From positions 1-37,648 of the forward strand of contig NZ_JYNX01000032.1 of the NCBI RefSeq assembly GCF_001044255.1: 37,648 nt of DNA. The letters are read 5' to 3'. Under the pieces are notes generated by a model. That model was given only the letters and a program-made list of their open reading frames with translations. It did no database searches and was not told the DNA's origin. The stretch comes from Mycolicibacterium chubuense. GTDB taxonomy: Bacteria; Actinomycetota; Actinomycetes; Mycobacteriales; Mycobacteriaceae. Of this stretch, positions 7,055 to 14,927 are shown piece after piece. The first letter of the stretch is position 1, and every line of letters begins with the position of its first letter. Made by a program: the position numbers and the translations under genes.

Positions 7055-7533
7055 GAGCCGCGTGACACGGTCACGTGCGGTGAGTAGCTCGGCGACAGCA
7101 CGGGTGCCGGAGTGAGGGTGCGCCGCCGGGTCGTGGGCGGCGTCGACGACTCCCGGGTCCGGGTGGTCTGCGCAGGGATCGGTGCGGGATCGGACGTCTG
7201 TACCGGGGCGGGATCGTAGGTCGGTGGGGGCGTGTACCGGGGTGTCGTCGTCACCGGAGCGGCCGGCGTCCACGCGACCGTGGGCTCGGGAGCCGGAGGC
7301 GGGACGGGCGGCGTGTCGGTCACCGTGGTCGCGGGCGCCGGTGGCAGCTCGAGGACGGGCGGCGGTGCGTTCTCCGGCGGTGGGTCGACGACGACCTGGG
7401 CGGCGGGCGCCGCCGGTGCGGCGGTGCCGGCATAGGCCAGCGTGGAGGTGCCCGCGACGGCGGCGACGCCCAGGCCGGCCAGCGCCCATGAGGCGGCTCT
7501 GGCGCGGCGCACTCCGGAACGGGGTGATTCCAT
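7051..7533 (-). CDS. Pro/Thr-rich membrane-anchored protein
   Basis: A 160-residue protein with a basic N-terminus (ESPRSGVRRARA) and a hydrophobic helix (about 14-36) ending in an Ala-rich stretch that could be cleaved or stay anchored. The remaining 120 residues are disordered and Pro/Thr-rich (PPPENAPPPVLELPP, TPPPTYDPAPV). This looks like a cell-wall-spanning or wall-associated linker, common in mycobacterial exported proteins. It is the first gene of the electron-transfer operon and overlaps apbE. It has no FMN-binding domain, so it is not a typical ApbE substrate, although its many Thr residues make modification conceivable. The family is not recognised. Confidence 0.65.
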   Translation of the reverse strand: MESPRSGVRRARAASWALAGLGVAAVAGTSTLAYAGTAAPAAPAAQVVVDPPPENAPPPVLELPPAPATTVTDTPPVPPPAPEPTVAWTPAAPVTTTPRYTPPPTYDPAPVQTSDPAPIPAQTTRTRESSTPPTTRRRTLTPAPVLSPSYSPHVTVSRGS

Positions 7534-7554
7534 GAGGCCGATGCTGGCAGTCGA

Positions 7555-7574
7555 TTCTTCGAGCCTTCGAAGAA
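7555..7574. promoter_or_regulatory. Inverted repeat in the divergent promoter
   Basis: ttcttcga-gcct-tcgaagaa: perfect 8-bp arms with a 4-bp spacer, in the 62-bp gap between the electron-transfer operon (minus) and the response-regulator gene (plus). It is centred about 31 bp from either start codon. It is a plausible operator for control of both units, perhaps by the adjacent regulator. Confidence 0.5.
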
Positions 7575-7595
7575 CTGCCGTGGCACGCTCGTCGA

Positions 7596-8273
7596 GTGCC
7601 CGACCGCACCGCGAAGCCGAGGCTGCTGATCGTCGAGGACGACCGCGCCTTGAGTTCGATGCTGGACGGGCTGTTCACCGACGAGGGGTACGAGGTCGAG
7701 GTCGCACATGACGCGCAACGGGGCCTGCACGCCGCACTCACGCGGCGGCACGACGCGATCATCGTCGATCGCGGGCTCCCGGTCATGGACGGCCTCGACC
7801 TCGTCGTCGCGCTGCGATCGCGGGGAGCGGCGACCCCGATCCTGATGCTGACTGCGCGCGGTTCGCTGTCCGACCGGGTGGACGGTCTCGACGCGGGCGC
7901 GCAGGACTACCTCGTCAAACCCTTCGAGGTCCCGGAGCTGCTGGCCCGCATCCGTGCTCTGGTGCGACGGCCGAACGGTGACTCGATTCTGCGGGCCGCC
8001 GGGCTGTCGCTGGACCGGGTGACCCGGACCGTGAGCGGCCCCGCGGTGGCAGGGGAGGTCGAACTCTCCGAGCGGGAGGCGGCGCTGCTCAGCGTGCTGA
8101 TGACCACCCCCGGGCGTACCCACACCCGCGGCCAGCTGCTCAGCTCCGCCTTCGACGGGGTCGACAATCCCGGCGTGGTCGACACTTACGTGCACTACCT
8201 CCGTCGCAAGCTGGGGCGCGGCATCGTGCGCACAATCCACGGCACGGGATATCGCCTGGGGGCCGCCGGATGA
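7596..8273 (+). CDS. OmpR-family response regulator
   Basis: A 225-residue two-domain regulator. The receiver (about 8-120) has the acidic pair Asp15/Asp16, phospho-acceptor Asp58 (IIVDRGLPVMDG), the Thr in MLTARG and the Lys in DYLVKPF. The winged helix (about 130-222) ends in VVDTYVHYLRRKLG and VRTIHGTGYRLG. Start GTG 7596. The stop overlaps the start of the histidine kinase gene (4 bp), so this is a cognate pair. It is transcribed divergently from the flavin electron-transfer operon, 62 bp away, with an inverted repeat between, so that operon is a candidate target. Confidence 0.92.
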   Translation: MPDRTAKPRLLIVEDDRALSSMLDGLFTDEGYEVEVAHDAQRGLHAALTRRHDAIIVDRGLPVMDGLDLVVALRSRGAATPILMLTARGSLSDRVDGLDAGAQDYLVKPFEVPELLARIRALVRRPNGDSILRAAGLSLDRVTRTVSGPAVAGEVELSEREAALLSVLMTTPGRTHTRGQLLSSAFDGVDNPGVVDTYVHYLRRKLGRGIVRTIHGTGYRLGAAG

Positions 8274-9484
8274 CGTCGAGCAGCGACCTGGCCGTCGTTC
8301 GGCGCGCGGGCCGGATCGCCGCCCTGCAGGCGTCCCTGGCCCTCACCGCGGTGCTGCTGCTCGTCGGGGCGGTCATCTTCCTCGTCGACGCGCAGGTGCA
8401 GAAGCAACAGATCGCCGACCAGTTGACCTCGGTCGTCGGGACGGCCGACGATGTGACCGATCCGCCGCCGGGCATGCAACTCGTGCTCCAGGATCTGGCC
8501 GGTGAGACGTCCGCCAGCGCCGACGGGCTCCCGATCGCGGAGCTGCTCGGGCGGGAACCCGGCTTTTCTGACATCCGCATCGGTGACGAGTCGTACCGGG
8601 TGCTGGTCGCCGACCGGCCCCGGGGCAGGGTGGTGGCGCTGCTGGCGCTGGAATCCTATGAGGCGAGCCGCAACCGGCTGCTGCTGGCGTTGGGCGCCGC
8701 CGAACTGGCCGGCATCCTGGCCTCGGTCGGCGTGGTCGTCCTGCTCACGCGGCGCTCGCTCCGTCCTCTCACCGAAGCCCTGGCCCTGCAGCGACGGTTC
8801 GTCGCCGACGCCTCCCACGAATTGCGCGCCCCACTCACCGTGCTGCACACCAGGATTCAACTGCTGGCCCGGCGCTTCGACGACGGCGACGCCCACCGTG
8901 CCAAGGAACAGATCGAGGCTCTGGCCGCCGACACCCGCGTGCTCGGTGAGGTGATCGAGGATCTGCTGGCATCGGCCTCGATGGCCAGCAACGGTGTGCC
9001 GCGTGACCGCGTCGACGTCGCCGACCTCGCCGAGGACGTCCGCGCCAGTATGTCCGAGCACGCCGCGTCGGCCGGCGTGACCCTGGCGGTGAACCGCGAC
9101 ACCGAGGCTTCGGCAACGGCGTTCGTCGTTCTCGGGTCGGCTGCCGCGCTGCGTCGCGCGCTCACGTCGCTGGTCGACAACGCTCTCGCCCATGAACACG
9201 CGGGCGGCTCGATCGAGATCTGTCTGCGCCGGCGCGGACCGAACGTCGTCATCGACGTGCGCGACGACGGCGTCGGCGTCGATCCCGACGCAATGGACGG
9301 CCTGTTCGCCCGGTTCTCCCACGGGCACGCCCACACGGCGACCGGCGGCCGCGAACGCTACGGCATCGGACTGGCGCTGGTCCGGGAGATCGCCGTCGCC
9401 CACCGCGGCGACATCTCGGTCGCGCAGACCCCGGGCGGCGGAGCGACGTTCACGCTCACCCTGGCGGCGGCGCCGCCGGGCTGA
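8270..9484 (+). CDS. Sensor histidine kinase, partner of the OmpR regulator
   Basis: A 404-residue kinase. It has a membrane helix at about 20-42, a short extracytoplasmic sensor region (about 43-132, with DPPPGMQLVLQDL), a second helix at about 134-156, and no obvious full HAMP domain. The HisKA box has the phospho-His in FVADASHELRAPLTVL. The ATPase domain has the N box DNALAHEH, the G1 box DDGVGVD, and the G2 box YGIGLALVREI. It is translationally coupled to the regulator upstream. The sensed signal is unknown. The short sensor loop and the neighbourhood make an envelope or redox cue plausible, but this is inference. Confidence 0.92.
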   Translation: MTSSSDLAVVRRAGRIAALQASLALTAVLLLVGAVIFLVDAQVQKQQIADQLTSVVGTADDVTDPPPGMQLVLQDLAGETSASADGLPIAELLGREPGFSDIRIGDESYRVLVADRPRGRVVALLALESYEASRNRLLLALGAAELAGILASVGVVVLLTRRSLRPLTEALALQRRFVADASHELRAPLTVLHTRIQLLARRFDDGDAHRAKEQIEALAADTRVLGEVIEDLLASASMASNGVPRDRVDVADLAEDVRASMSEHAASAGVTLAVNRDTEASATAFVVLGSAAALRRALTSLVDNALAHEHAGGSIEICLRRRGPNVVIDVRDDGVGVDPDAMDGLFARFSHGHAHTATGGRERYGIGLALVREIAVAHRGDISVAQTPGGGATFTLTLAAAPPG

Positions 9485-9499
9485 GACGGTAACTCGTCG

Positions 9500-11002
9500 T
9501 CAGCGCGCGCCGACCGGGATGGCGGCGTCGATCCGGGTCCCCGCCCCCGGCTCGCTCGTCACCGTGAGCGCACCCGAGAGAGCCTCCACCCGGTCGCGCA
9601 GGCCTACCAGACCCGAACCGGCGCCCGCGGTGGCGCCACCGACGCCGTCGTCGGTGACCGACAGGTGCAGGGTGTCGTCGTCCAGGCCCACCTCGACGGT
9701 CACCACGTCCGCTTCGGCGTGCTTGGCGGCATTCGTCAACGCCTCTGCGACAACGTAATACGCGGCCACCTCCACCGACTCCGGCAGCCGGCGGTCCACC
9801 CCGACCGTCAACTCGACCGGCACCGAGGAGCGCCGCGCCAGCGCCTTCAGCGCCGACGGCAGGCCGCCCTTGGACAGCACCGCCGGGTGCATCCCGCGGG
9901 AGAGCTCCTGCAGATCCGAGTAGAGACCGGCCAGACCGGACACCGCGTTCGACAGTTGGGCACGCAGCGGCTCGTCGGCGGCCGCCTCGATCTGGCGCAA
10001 CTCGAGGCTGAGCGAGACGATGCGCTGTTGGGCGCCGTCGTGCAGGTCCCGCTCGAAGCCGCGGCGCGCCTCGTCCGCGGCGGCGACCAGGCGGGCCCGC
10101 GACGCCGTCAGTGCGGCCCGGGTCTGCGCGTTGGCGATCGCCGTGGAGATCAGATCGGCGAAGTCGCCGATGTGGGCGTCGAGATCCTCGGAGATCGCTT
10201 CGGAGTCAAGGCAACCCACCAACAGAGCGCCCAGCACCGCCCCGTCGACGATCAGCGGCACGCCCGTCGCCGAGCGCACCCCCAGACCGCGCAGCCTGGT
10301 CGCGATCGGGCCGGTCGCCACCGCGTAGTCCTCGATCCGGGCAGGCGCGCCGCGCTGCCGGATCCTGGTGCTCACGCTGTCGCCGGCCAGTGACAGCCGC
10401 TCGCCGGGGGTCAGACTGGGCTTGCCGGGCCGATCGCGCGCCGCCAGCACCGCCGCGGTGCCGTCGGCGTCGAAACGCAACAGCGTCACCTGGTCGACGT
10501 CGAGGCTGTGCGCCAGCTCTTCCACAGCGGCGGAGAACACCTCCGAGAGCTCGGCGCCGCCGGCGACCAGCGTGGCCACCCGACGCAGAGCCGCCTGCTG
10601 GGCGGCCAGTGCGTCGGCCTGCCGCCTCCGCTGCTCGGCCTCGGCGGCACGCAGCCGCGCCTGCCCGACCAGCGCGTTGGTCAGCAACGCCAGCGTCAGG
10701 AAGATCGCGAGCGCCGGCGCCAAACTGTCGCGCCCCTCCAGGTGCAGATAGGCGTACACCGCGGCACTGGCCAGCGACGTGGCGATCGCCAACCCGAACC
10801 CCCACCCCGCCGACACGACGAGCACGCCCAACAGCAGCAGCGCCCCGAACGCGTTCTCGGGCGCGATCCGCTTGAGCGCGAACACGGCGAGCACCTCGGC
10901 GACGAGGAAGGCGCCGGCGACGGCGATCCCGGCACCGAGCGGCCGGGCGGTGGGCCGCACGACCAGGGCCAGGAGCCGGGTCGGAAGCGAACGCCAGGTC
11001 AC
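9500..11002 (-). CDS. NarL-type GAF sensor histidine kinase
   Basis: A 500-residue protein. Four hydrophobic helices at the N-terminus (about 10-105) resemble the DUF4118/KdpD-type membrane module. A short coiled region (LRAAEAEQRRRQADALAAQ) leads into a GAF domain (about 150-290), then a HisKA_3 dimerisation box (FERDLHDGAQQRIVSLSLELR, phospho-His in DLHDGA) and an HATPase domain (VAEALTNAAKHA, DDGVGG, GLVGLRDRVEAL). I placed the start at GTG 11002; a longer ORF reaches 11065 and runs almost to the divergent receiver gene. Likely partners are the LuxR-type regulator at 11427-12080 and the single receiver at 11075. Confidence 0.88.
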   Translation of the reverse strand: MTWRSLPTRLLALVVRPTARPLGAGIAVAGAFLVAEVLAVFALKRIAPENAFGALLLLGVLVVSAGWGFGLAIATSLASAAVYAYLHLEGRDSLAPALAIFLTLALLTNALVGQARLRAAEAEQRRRQADALAAQQAALRRVATLVAGGAELSEVFSAAVEELAHSLDVDQVTLLRFDADGTAAVLAARDRPGKPSLTPGERLSLAGDSVSTRIRQRGAPARIEDYAVATGPIATRLRGLGVRSATGVPLIVDGAVLGALLVGCLDSEAISEDLDAHIGDFADLISTAIANAQTRAALTASRARLVAAADEARRGFERDLHDGAQQRIVSLSLELRQIEAAADEPLRAQLSNAVSGLAGLYSDLQELSRGMHPAVLSKGGLPSALKALARRSSVPVELTVGVDRRLPESVEVAAYYVVAEALTNAAKHAEADVVTVEVGLDDDTLHLSVTDDGVGGATAGAGSGLVGLRDRVEALSGALTVTSEPGAGTRIDAAIPVGAR

Positions 11003-11074
11003 CGGGTGATGGTAATCGCAAGGTTTCCCGTTAACAGGAATGCCATCGGGCGGTCGGCCCGGCATGCTCGAAGC

Positions 11075-11449
11075 ATGACTGGAGTGCGCTGCCTGATCGT
11101 CGACGACAGCCCCGGCTTCCGCGACGCTGCGCGCGACATGCTGGAGCGCGCCGACTTCGTCGTGGTCGGCACCGCAGCCGACGCCGAGGAGGCAGAGCAG
11201 CAGGCCCGCGCCTTACGGCCGGATCTCGCGCTGGTGGACGTCGACCTGGGCGCCGACAGCGGGTTCGACGTCGCCGAGCGGTTGGCCGAGGTGCCGGTGA
11301 TCCTGACGTCCACCCACGACGAGCAGGATTTCGCCGACCTGATCGCGGCCAGTCCCGCCCTGGGATTCCTGCCGAAGTTCGCGCTGTCCCCGGTGGCGAT
11401 CAACCGGTTGCTGGCCGGCCGGGACGTCAGCGGCCCTCGAGGAACATGA
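11075..11449 (+). CDS. Stand-alone receiver-domain protein
   Basis: A 124-residue CheY-like protein with no output domain. It has Asp10/Asp11 (LIVDDSPGF), phospho-acceptor Asp55 (LALVDVDLGADSG), a Thr/Ser at the end of strand 4 (VILTSTHD) and Lys in GFLPKFAL. All phosphorylation residues are present. It is divergent from the GAF kinase, and its 3' end overlaps the LuxR-type regulator's 3' end by 23 bp (tail-to-tail). It may be a phosphate sink or phosphorelay intermediate for the kinase next to it. Confidence 0.85.
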   Translation: MTGVRCLIVDDSPGFRDAARDMLERADFVVVGTAADAEEAEQQARALRPDLALVDVDLGADSGFDVAERLAEVPVILTSTHDEQDFADLIAASPALGFLPKFALSPVAINRLLAGRDVSGPRGT

Positions 11450-12080
11450 TCACCGCGCGCACCCGACGGTGATCGTCGCCCGTCTCGGGCAGGTTCAGCT
11501 TGGTCAGGATGCTGCGCACGTGCTTCTCCACCGTGCCCTCGGTGACCCACAGCCGCCGACCTATGCCGCCGTTGGACAGGCCCTCGGCCATCAACGTGAG
11601 CACCTCGCGCTCCCGGGCGCTGAGCGCGGCCAGCGGATCGTCACGTTTGCGCGCCCCGACCAGTTCGGCCACCAGCGCGGGGTCGACGACCGAGGCGCCG
11701 TTGGCCACCCGCTGCACCGTGTCGACGAAGTCGTCGACATCGGTGACCCGCGTCTTGAGCAGATAGCCGATCGCGTGGCCGCCGGCGAGCAACTCCATCG
11801 CGTGGTCCACGTCGATGTGCGCGGAGAGCACGACGATCGCGATCTGCGGTGACTCGCGGCGGATCACCTGGGCCGCGTCGAGCCCCTCGGTGCTGTGCGT
11901 GGGTGGCATGCGGATGTCGGTGAGAACGAGATCCGGCTGCTCGGTGCGAACCAGGTCCAACAGCGCCGACGCATCGCCGGCCTGACCGGCGACCTCCAGC
12001 CCCGCGCGCTGCAGCAGACTGGCCAGCCCTTCCCGCAGTAGCACGTCGTCGTCGGCCACCACGACCCGAAGAGCGCCCAT
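11427..12080 (-). CDS. NarL/LuxR-family response regulator
   Basis: A 217-residue regulator from ATG 12080. The receiver has Asp10-12, phospho-acceptor Asp55 (LVLTDIRMPP), Ser in VLSAH and Lys in YLLKTRV. The C-terminal LuxR helix-turn-helix begins LSAREREVLTLMAEG and continues GIGRRLWVTEGTVEKHV. The ORF continues upstream to 12128, but the 16 extra residues are not family-like. It pairs naturally with the HisKA_3 kinase at 9500-11002. The next gene upstream, divergent, is the molybdenum hydroxylase operon 125 bp away. Confidence 0.9.
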   Translation of the reverse strand: MGALRVVVADDDVLLREGLASLLQRAGLEVAGQAGDASALLDLVRTEQPDLVLTDIRMPPTHSTEGLDAAQVIRRESPQIAIVVLSAHIDVDHAMELLAGGHAIGYLLKTRVTDVDDFVDTVQRVANGASVVDPALVAELVGARKRDDPLAALSAREREVLTLMAEGLSNGGIGRRLWVTEGTVEKHVRSILTKLNLPETGDDHRRVRAVIMFLEGR

Positions 12081-12170
12081 GGTCTGACATTGTGACATCG
12101 CCGCGGCCGGGCGCGACCCGACGAACAACGATGGGGGCTAGCGGTAAGAGAGGACTCCGGGCAGCAGAGA

Positions 12171-12190
12171 AGCGATCGGCCCCGATCGCT
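12171..12190. promoter_or_regulatory. Perfect palindrome just upstream of the Mo-hydroxylase operon
   Basis: agcgatcgg-cc-ccgatcgct: 9-bp perfect arms with a 2-bp centre, ending 14 bp before GTG 12205. In DNA it would be an ideal repressor operator; in RNA it would be a tight hairpin immediately 5' of the ribosome site (tgaggc). It is also positioned to influence the divergent LuxR-type regulator gene. Confidence 0.55.
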
Positions 12191-12204
12191 GTGAGACTGA
12201 GGCG

Positions 12205-14394
12205 GTGAACGAATCCGTCGGGCGTCCGGTGTCACGGGTCGAGGGGGCCGACAAGGTGACCGGGCGGGCCCGCTACACCGCCGACACCCCGGTCGACGGC
12301 GTCACCTTCGCCGCGCTGGTGCAATCGGAGATCCCGCACGGCAGGGTCACCGCCGAATCGATGGCCGGCGCGGCTGCGCTCGCCGCCACGGCGCCGGGCG
12401 TGCTGCACGTGCTCACACCGCTGAATTGTCCTGCGCTGCATGTCCTTCCCGAAGAACTCACCTGGGATCTCCCGTTGGAGCGCCGGCCGCCACTGTCCGA
12501 TTTGTCCGTCCAGCACGTCGGCCAGCACCTCGCGTTGGTGGTGGCCGACACCCCGGAGAACGCGGCGCACGCCGCCTCCCTGATGTCCTTCGACTACGAG
12601 CGCGCCCCCGCTGCCCTGTCCGCAGCGCAGGTGCAGGCCGATCCGCCTGTCGCCGACGACGGACACGGCGCGGTCCGCCACGGCGCCTACCGGCCCGACC
12701 ACTTCGTCAAGTTGACCGAGGAGAAGCTGCAGGACCGCCGCGGCCCGGAGGCCGAACCGCCGGGGACCAAGGTCGAGGCCACCTACACGACGCCGGAGAA
12801 CGCGCACTATCCGATCGAGCTGTCGGCGACCATCGCGCAGTGGGAAGGCGACATGCTCGTCGTGCACGACAGCACCCGGTGGATCACCGGTGAGCGACGC
12901 GCGCTGGCGGCCTGGCTCGGAATCCCCGAAGACCGGATCCGGATCCTGTCACCGCTCGTCGGAGGGGCGTTCGGTTCCAAGAGCTTCCTGTGGATGCACG
13001 TGGTGCTGTGCGCGGTGGCCGCGCGTGCGGTGCGCCGCCCCGTCAAGCTCGTCCTGACCCGCAATCAGATGTTCACCTCCACCGGTCACCGTCCGCCCAC
13101 CGAGCAGCGGATCTCCCTGGTCGCCGACGACACGGGCGCCCTCGCCAGCACCGAACACCACACCCTGACCGAGACGTCGACCGTCGCGCACTTCTGCGAA
13201 CCGACCGGGTTGTCGACGCGCTTTCTGTACCGCTCGCCGCGGCTGGAGGTGTCGCACACCGTCGCCCGGATCAACGCGCCCACTCCCTGTTTCATGCGGG
13301 GACCGGGGGAGTCGCCGGGGCTGTTCGCGCTGGAGGTGGCCATGGACGAACTCGCCGAGGCCACGAACCGCGACCCGCTGCAGCTGCGGCTGGCCCACGT
13401 GACCGACCACGATCAGACCAATGGTCGGCCGTGGTCGGCCGCCGACCTGGCCGGGTGCTACCTGACAGGGGCACGCCGATTCGGCTGGGAGAACCGCCCG
13501 ATGATGCCACGGGCTCTGTCCCGCAACGGTGTTCAGATCGGCTGGGGCATGGCCACGGCGACCTACCCGGGCCGCAGGATGCCCGCCGACTGCCGGGTGC
13601 AGACCCTGCACGACGGCCGCGTGCGGTTCAGCGCGGCGACACACGAGATCGGCACCGGTGTCCGGACGGTGATGGCGCAGGTCGCCTCCGACGCCACCGG
13701 GCTGCCCCTGGACCGGGTGAGCTTCGACTCCGGGGACTCGGCGTTCCCCGACGCTCCGTACAGCGGCGCCTCTCAGACCACCGCGACCGTCGGCTCCGCG
13801 GTCTTCGCCGCGGCGCAGGAGTGGAAGCGCCGGCTGGGCGGCAGAACCCTTGCCGCCGGGGACGTTTCCGCTGAGCTCGCCGACGAGCTGAGTTTCACCG
13901 TCACCAGCGACGGGGCCCCCGACGGCGATGCGGTGTCCCAGTCGTTCGGCGCGCACTTCTGCGAAGTGGAGGTCGACGAAGCGTTGGGCCGCGCAACGGT
14001 CACCCGCTGGGTGGCCGTGATGGACTGCGGCCGGGTGCTCAACCCGAAGCTGGCGGCCAACCAGGTGATGGGCGGCATCACGTTCGGTGTGGGCATGGCC
14101 CTGCTCGAACAGGTGCCCCACGATCCCCATACCGCCCAGCCGCTCGGCGAGTACTACGTGCCGACGCACGCCGACCGGCCGGAATTCGACATCAGCTTCC
14201 TCGAGCGGCCGGATTACGCGCTCGACCCGATCGGTGTGCGGGGGATCGGTGAGATCGGCACCTGCGGGGTGAGCGCAGCCATCGCCAACGCCATTCACCA
14301 CGCCACCGGAAAACGCCTGCGCGCGTTGCCCATCACGCTCGAGGCTCTGCTGGAGCCCTCCGGGCCCGAACAGGAAGGTGTGTTGCGCCCATGA
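12205..14394 (+). CDS. Aldehyde/xanthine oxidase-family molybdopterin subunit
   Basis: A 729-residue large subunit of the xanthine oxidase superfamily. It opens SVGRPVSRVEGADKVTGRARYTAD, the usual start, has the Mo-cofactor binding segments GGAFGSKSF and FMRGPGESPG, and ends with the catalytic Glu of VRGIGEIGT (about 683). It hydroxylates an aldehyde or N-heterocycle using water. The two following genes overlap by 4 bp each and supply the 2Fe-2S and FAD subunits. The extra Cys-rich insert of the FAD subunit argues for the PaoC/YagR aldehyde-oxidoreductase branch rather than true xanthine dehydrogenase. Start GTG 12205. No maturation factor (PaoD/XdhC) gene is adjacent. Confidence 0.88.
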   Translation: MNESVGRPVSRVEGADKVTGRARYTADTPVDGVTFAALVQSEIPHGRVTAESMAGAAALAATAPGVLHVLTPLNCPALHVLPEELTWDLPLERRPPLSDLSVQHVGQHLALVVADTPENAAHAASLMSFDYERAPAALSAAQVQADPPVADDGHGAVRHGAYRPDHFVKLTEEKLQDRRGPEAEPPGTKVEATYTTPENAHYPIELSATIAQWEGDMLVVHDSTRWITGERRALAAWLGIPEDRIRILSPLVGGAFGSKSFLWMHVVLCAVAARAVRRPVKLVLTRNQMFTSTGHRPPTEQRISLVADDTGALASTEHHTLTETSTVAHFCEPTGLSTRFLYRSPRLEVSHTVARINAPTPCFMRGPGESPGLFALEVAMDELAEATNRDPLQLRLAHVTDHDQTNGRPWSAADLAGCYLTGARRFGWENRPMMPRALSRNGVQIGWGMATATYPGRRMPADCRVQTLHDGRVRFSAATHEIGTGVRTVMAQVASDATGLPLDRVSFDSGDSAFPDAPYSGASQTTATVGSAVFAAAQEWKRRLGGRTLAAGDVSAELADELSFTVTSDGAPDGDAVSQSFGAHFCEVEVDEALGRATVTRWVAVMDCGRVLNPKLAANQVMGGITFGVGMALLEQVPHDPHTAQPLGEYYVPTHADRPEFDISFLERPDYALDPIGVRGIGEIGTCGVSAAIANAIHHATGKRLRALPITLEALLEPSGPEQEGVLRP

Positions 14395-14927
14395 CGTCAC
14401 CCACCCATCGCGTACGGCTCACCGTCAACGGCGACCGGCGCGAGCTCGACACCGATGTCCGCTCCACACTGCTCGACCTGTTGCGGGAACGGCTCGGGCT
14501 GACCGGCACCAAGAAGGGATGCGACCACGGTCTGTGCGGGGCATGCACCGTCGAGGTCGGCGGCCGGCGGGTGCTGAGCTGCCTGACGCTGGCGGTGTCG
14601 GTCGACGACGCCGAGGTCCGCACCGTGGAGGGGCTCGCCGACGGCGATGAGCTCGATCCGCTGCAGCGCGCCTTCATCGAGCACGACGGGTTCCAGTGCG
14701 GGTACTGCACACCGGGGCAGCTCTGCTCGTCGCGGGCGCTGCTGCGCGAATACGCCGACGGCGACCTGTCCGCGGCCTCGTTCGAGGGCAGCCCCGACGA
14801 CGTCGTGCACGGCCCGCCCCGGCTGACCGAAGCCGAGATCCGCGAACGCATGGCGGGCAACATCTGCCGGTGCGGCGCGTACGCCAACATCGTCGCGGCG
14901 ATCGCCAGCGCACACGAGGCGTCATGA
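14391..14927 (+). CDS. 2Fe-2S subunit of the molybdenum hydroxylase
   Basis: A 178-residue protein with both clusters of the family. The plant-type cluster uses Cys44, Cys49, Cys52 and Cys64 (GCDHGLCGACTVE, LSC). The alpha-helical cluster uses Cys103, Cys106, Cys159 and Cys161 (QCGYCTPGQ, NICRCGAY). It relays electrons from the molybdenum centre to FAD. E. coli PaoA carries a Tat signal; none is seen here, so the complex is probably cytoplasmic. A stretch of about 20 residues between the two helical-cluster halves (DLSAASFEGSPDDVV) is longer than usual. The start overlaps the large-subunit stop (ATGA). Confidence 0.92.
   Translation: MTSPTHRVRLTVNGDRRELDTDVRSTLLDLLRERLGLTGTKKGCDHGLCGACTVEVGGRRVLSCLTLAVSVDDAEVRTVEGLADGDELDPLQRAFIEHDGFQCGYCTPGQLCSSRALLREYADGDLSAASFEGSPDDVVHGPPRLTEAEIRERMAGNICRCGAYANIVAAIASAHEAS

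Noticed and set aside
5460-7115. Long plus-strand ORF of 551 codons over the flavin operon
   Set aside because: It lies antisense to five overlapping genes with clear motifs. The translation is Arg/Ser/Gly-rich with no family resemblance, as expected for a high-GC shadow frame.
12949-14400. Minus-strand ORF of 483 codons within the molybdenum hydroxylase gene
   Set aside because: Antisense shadow of a well-supported enzyme. Composition (Gly/Arg/His-rich) is not protein-like.
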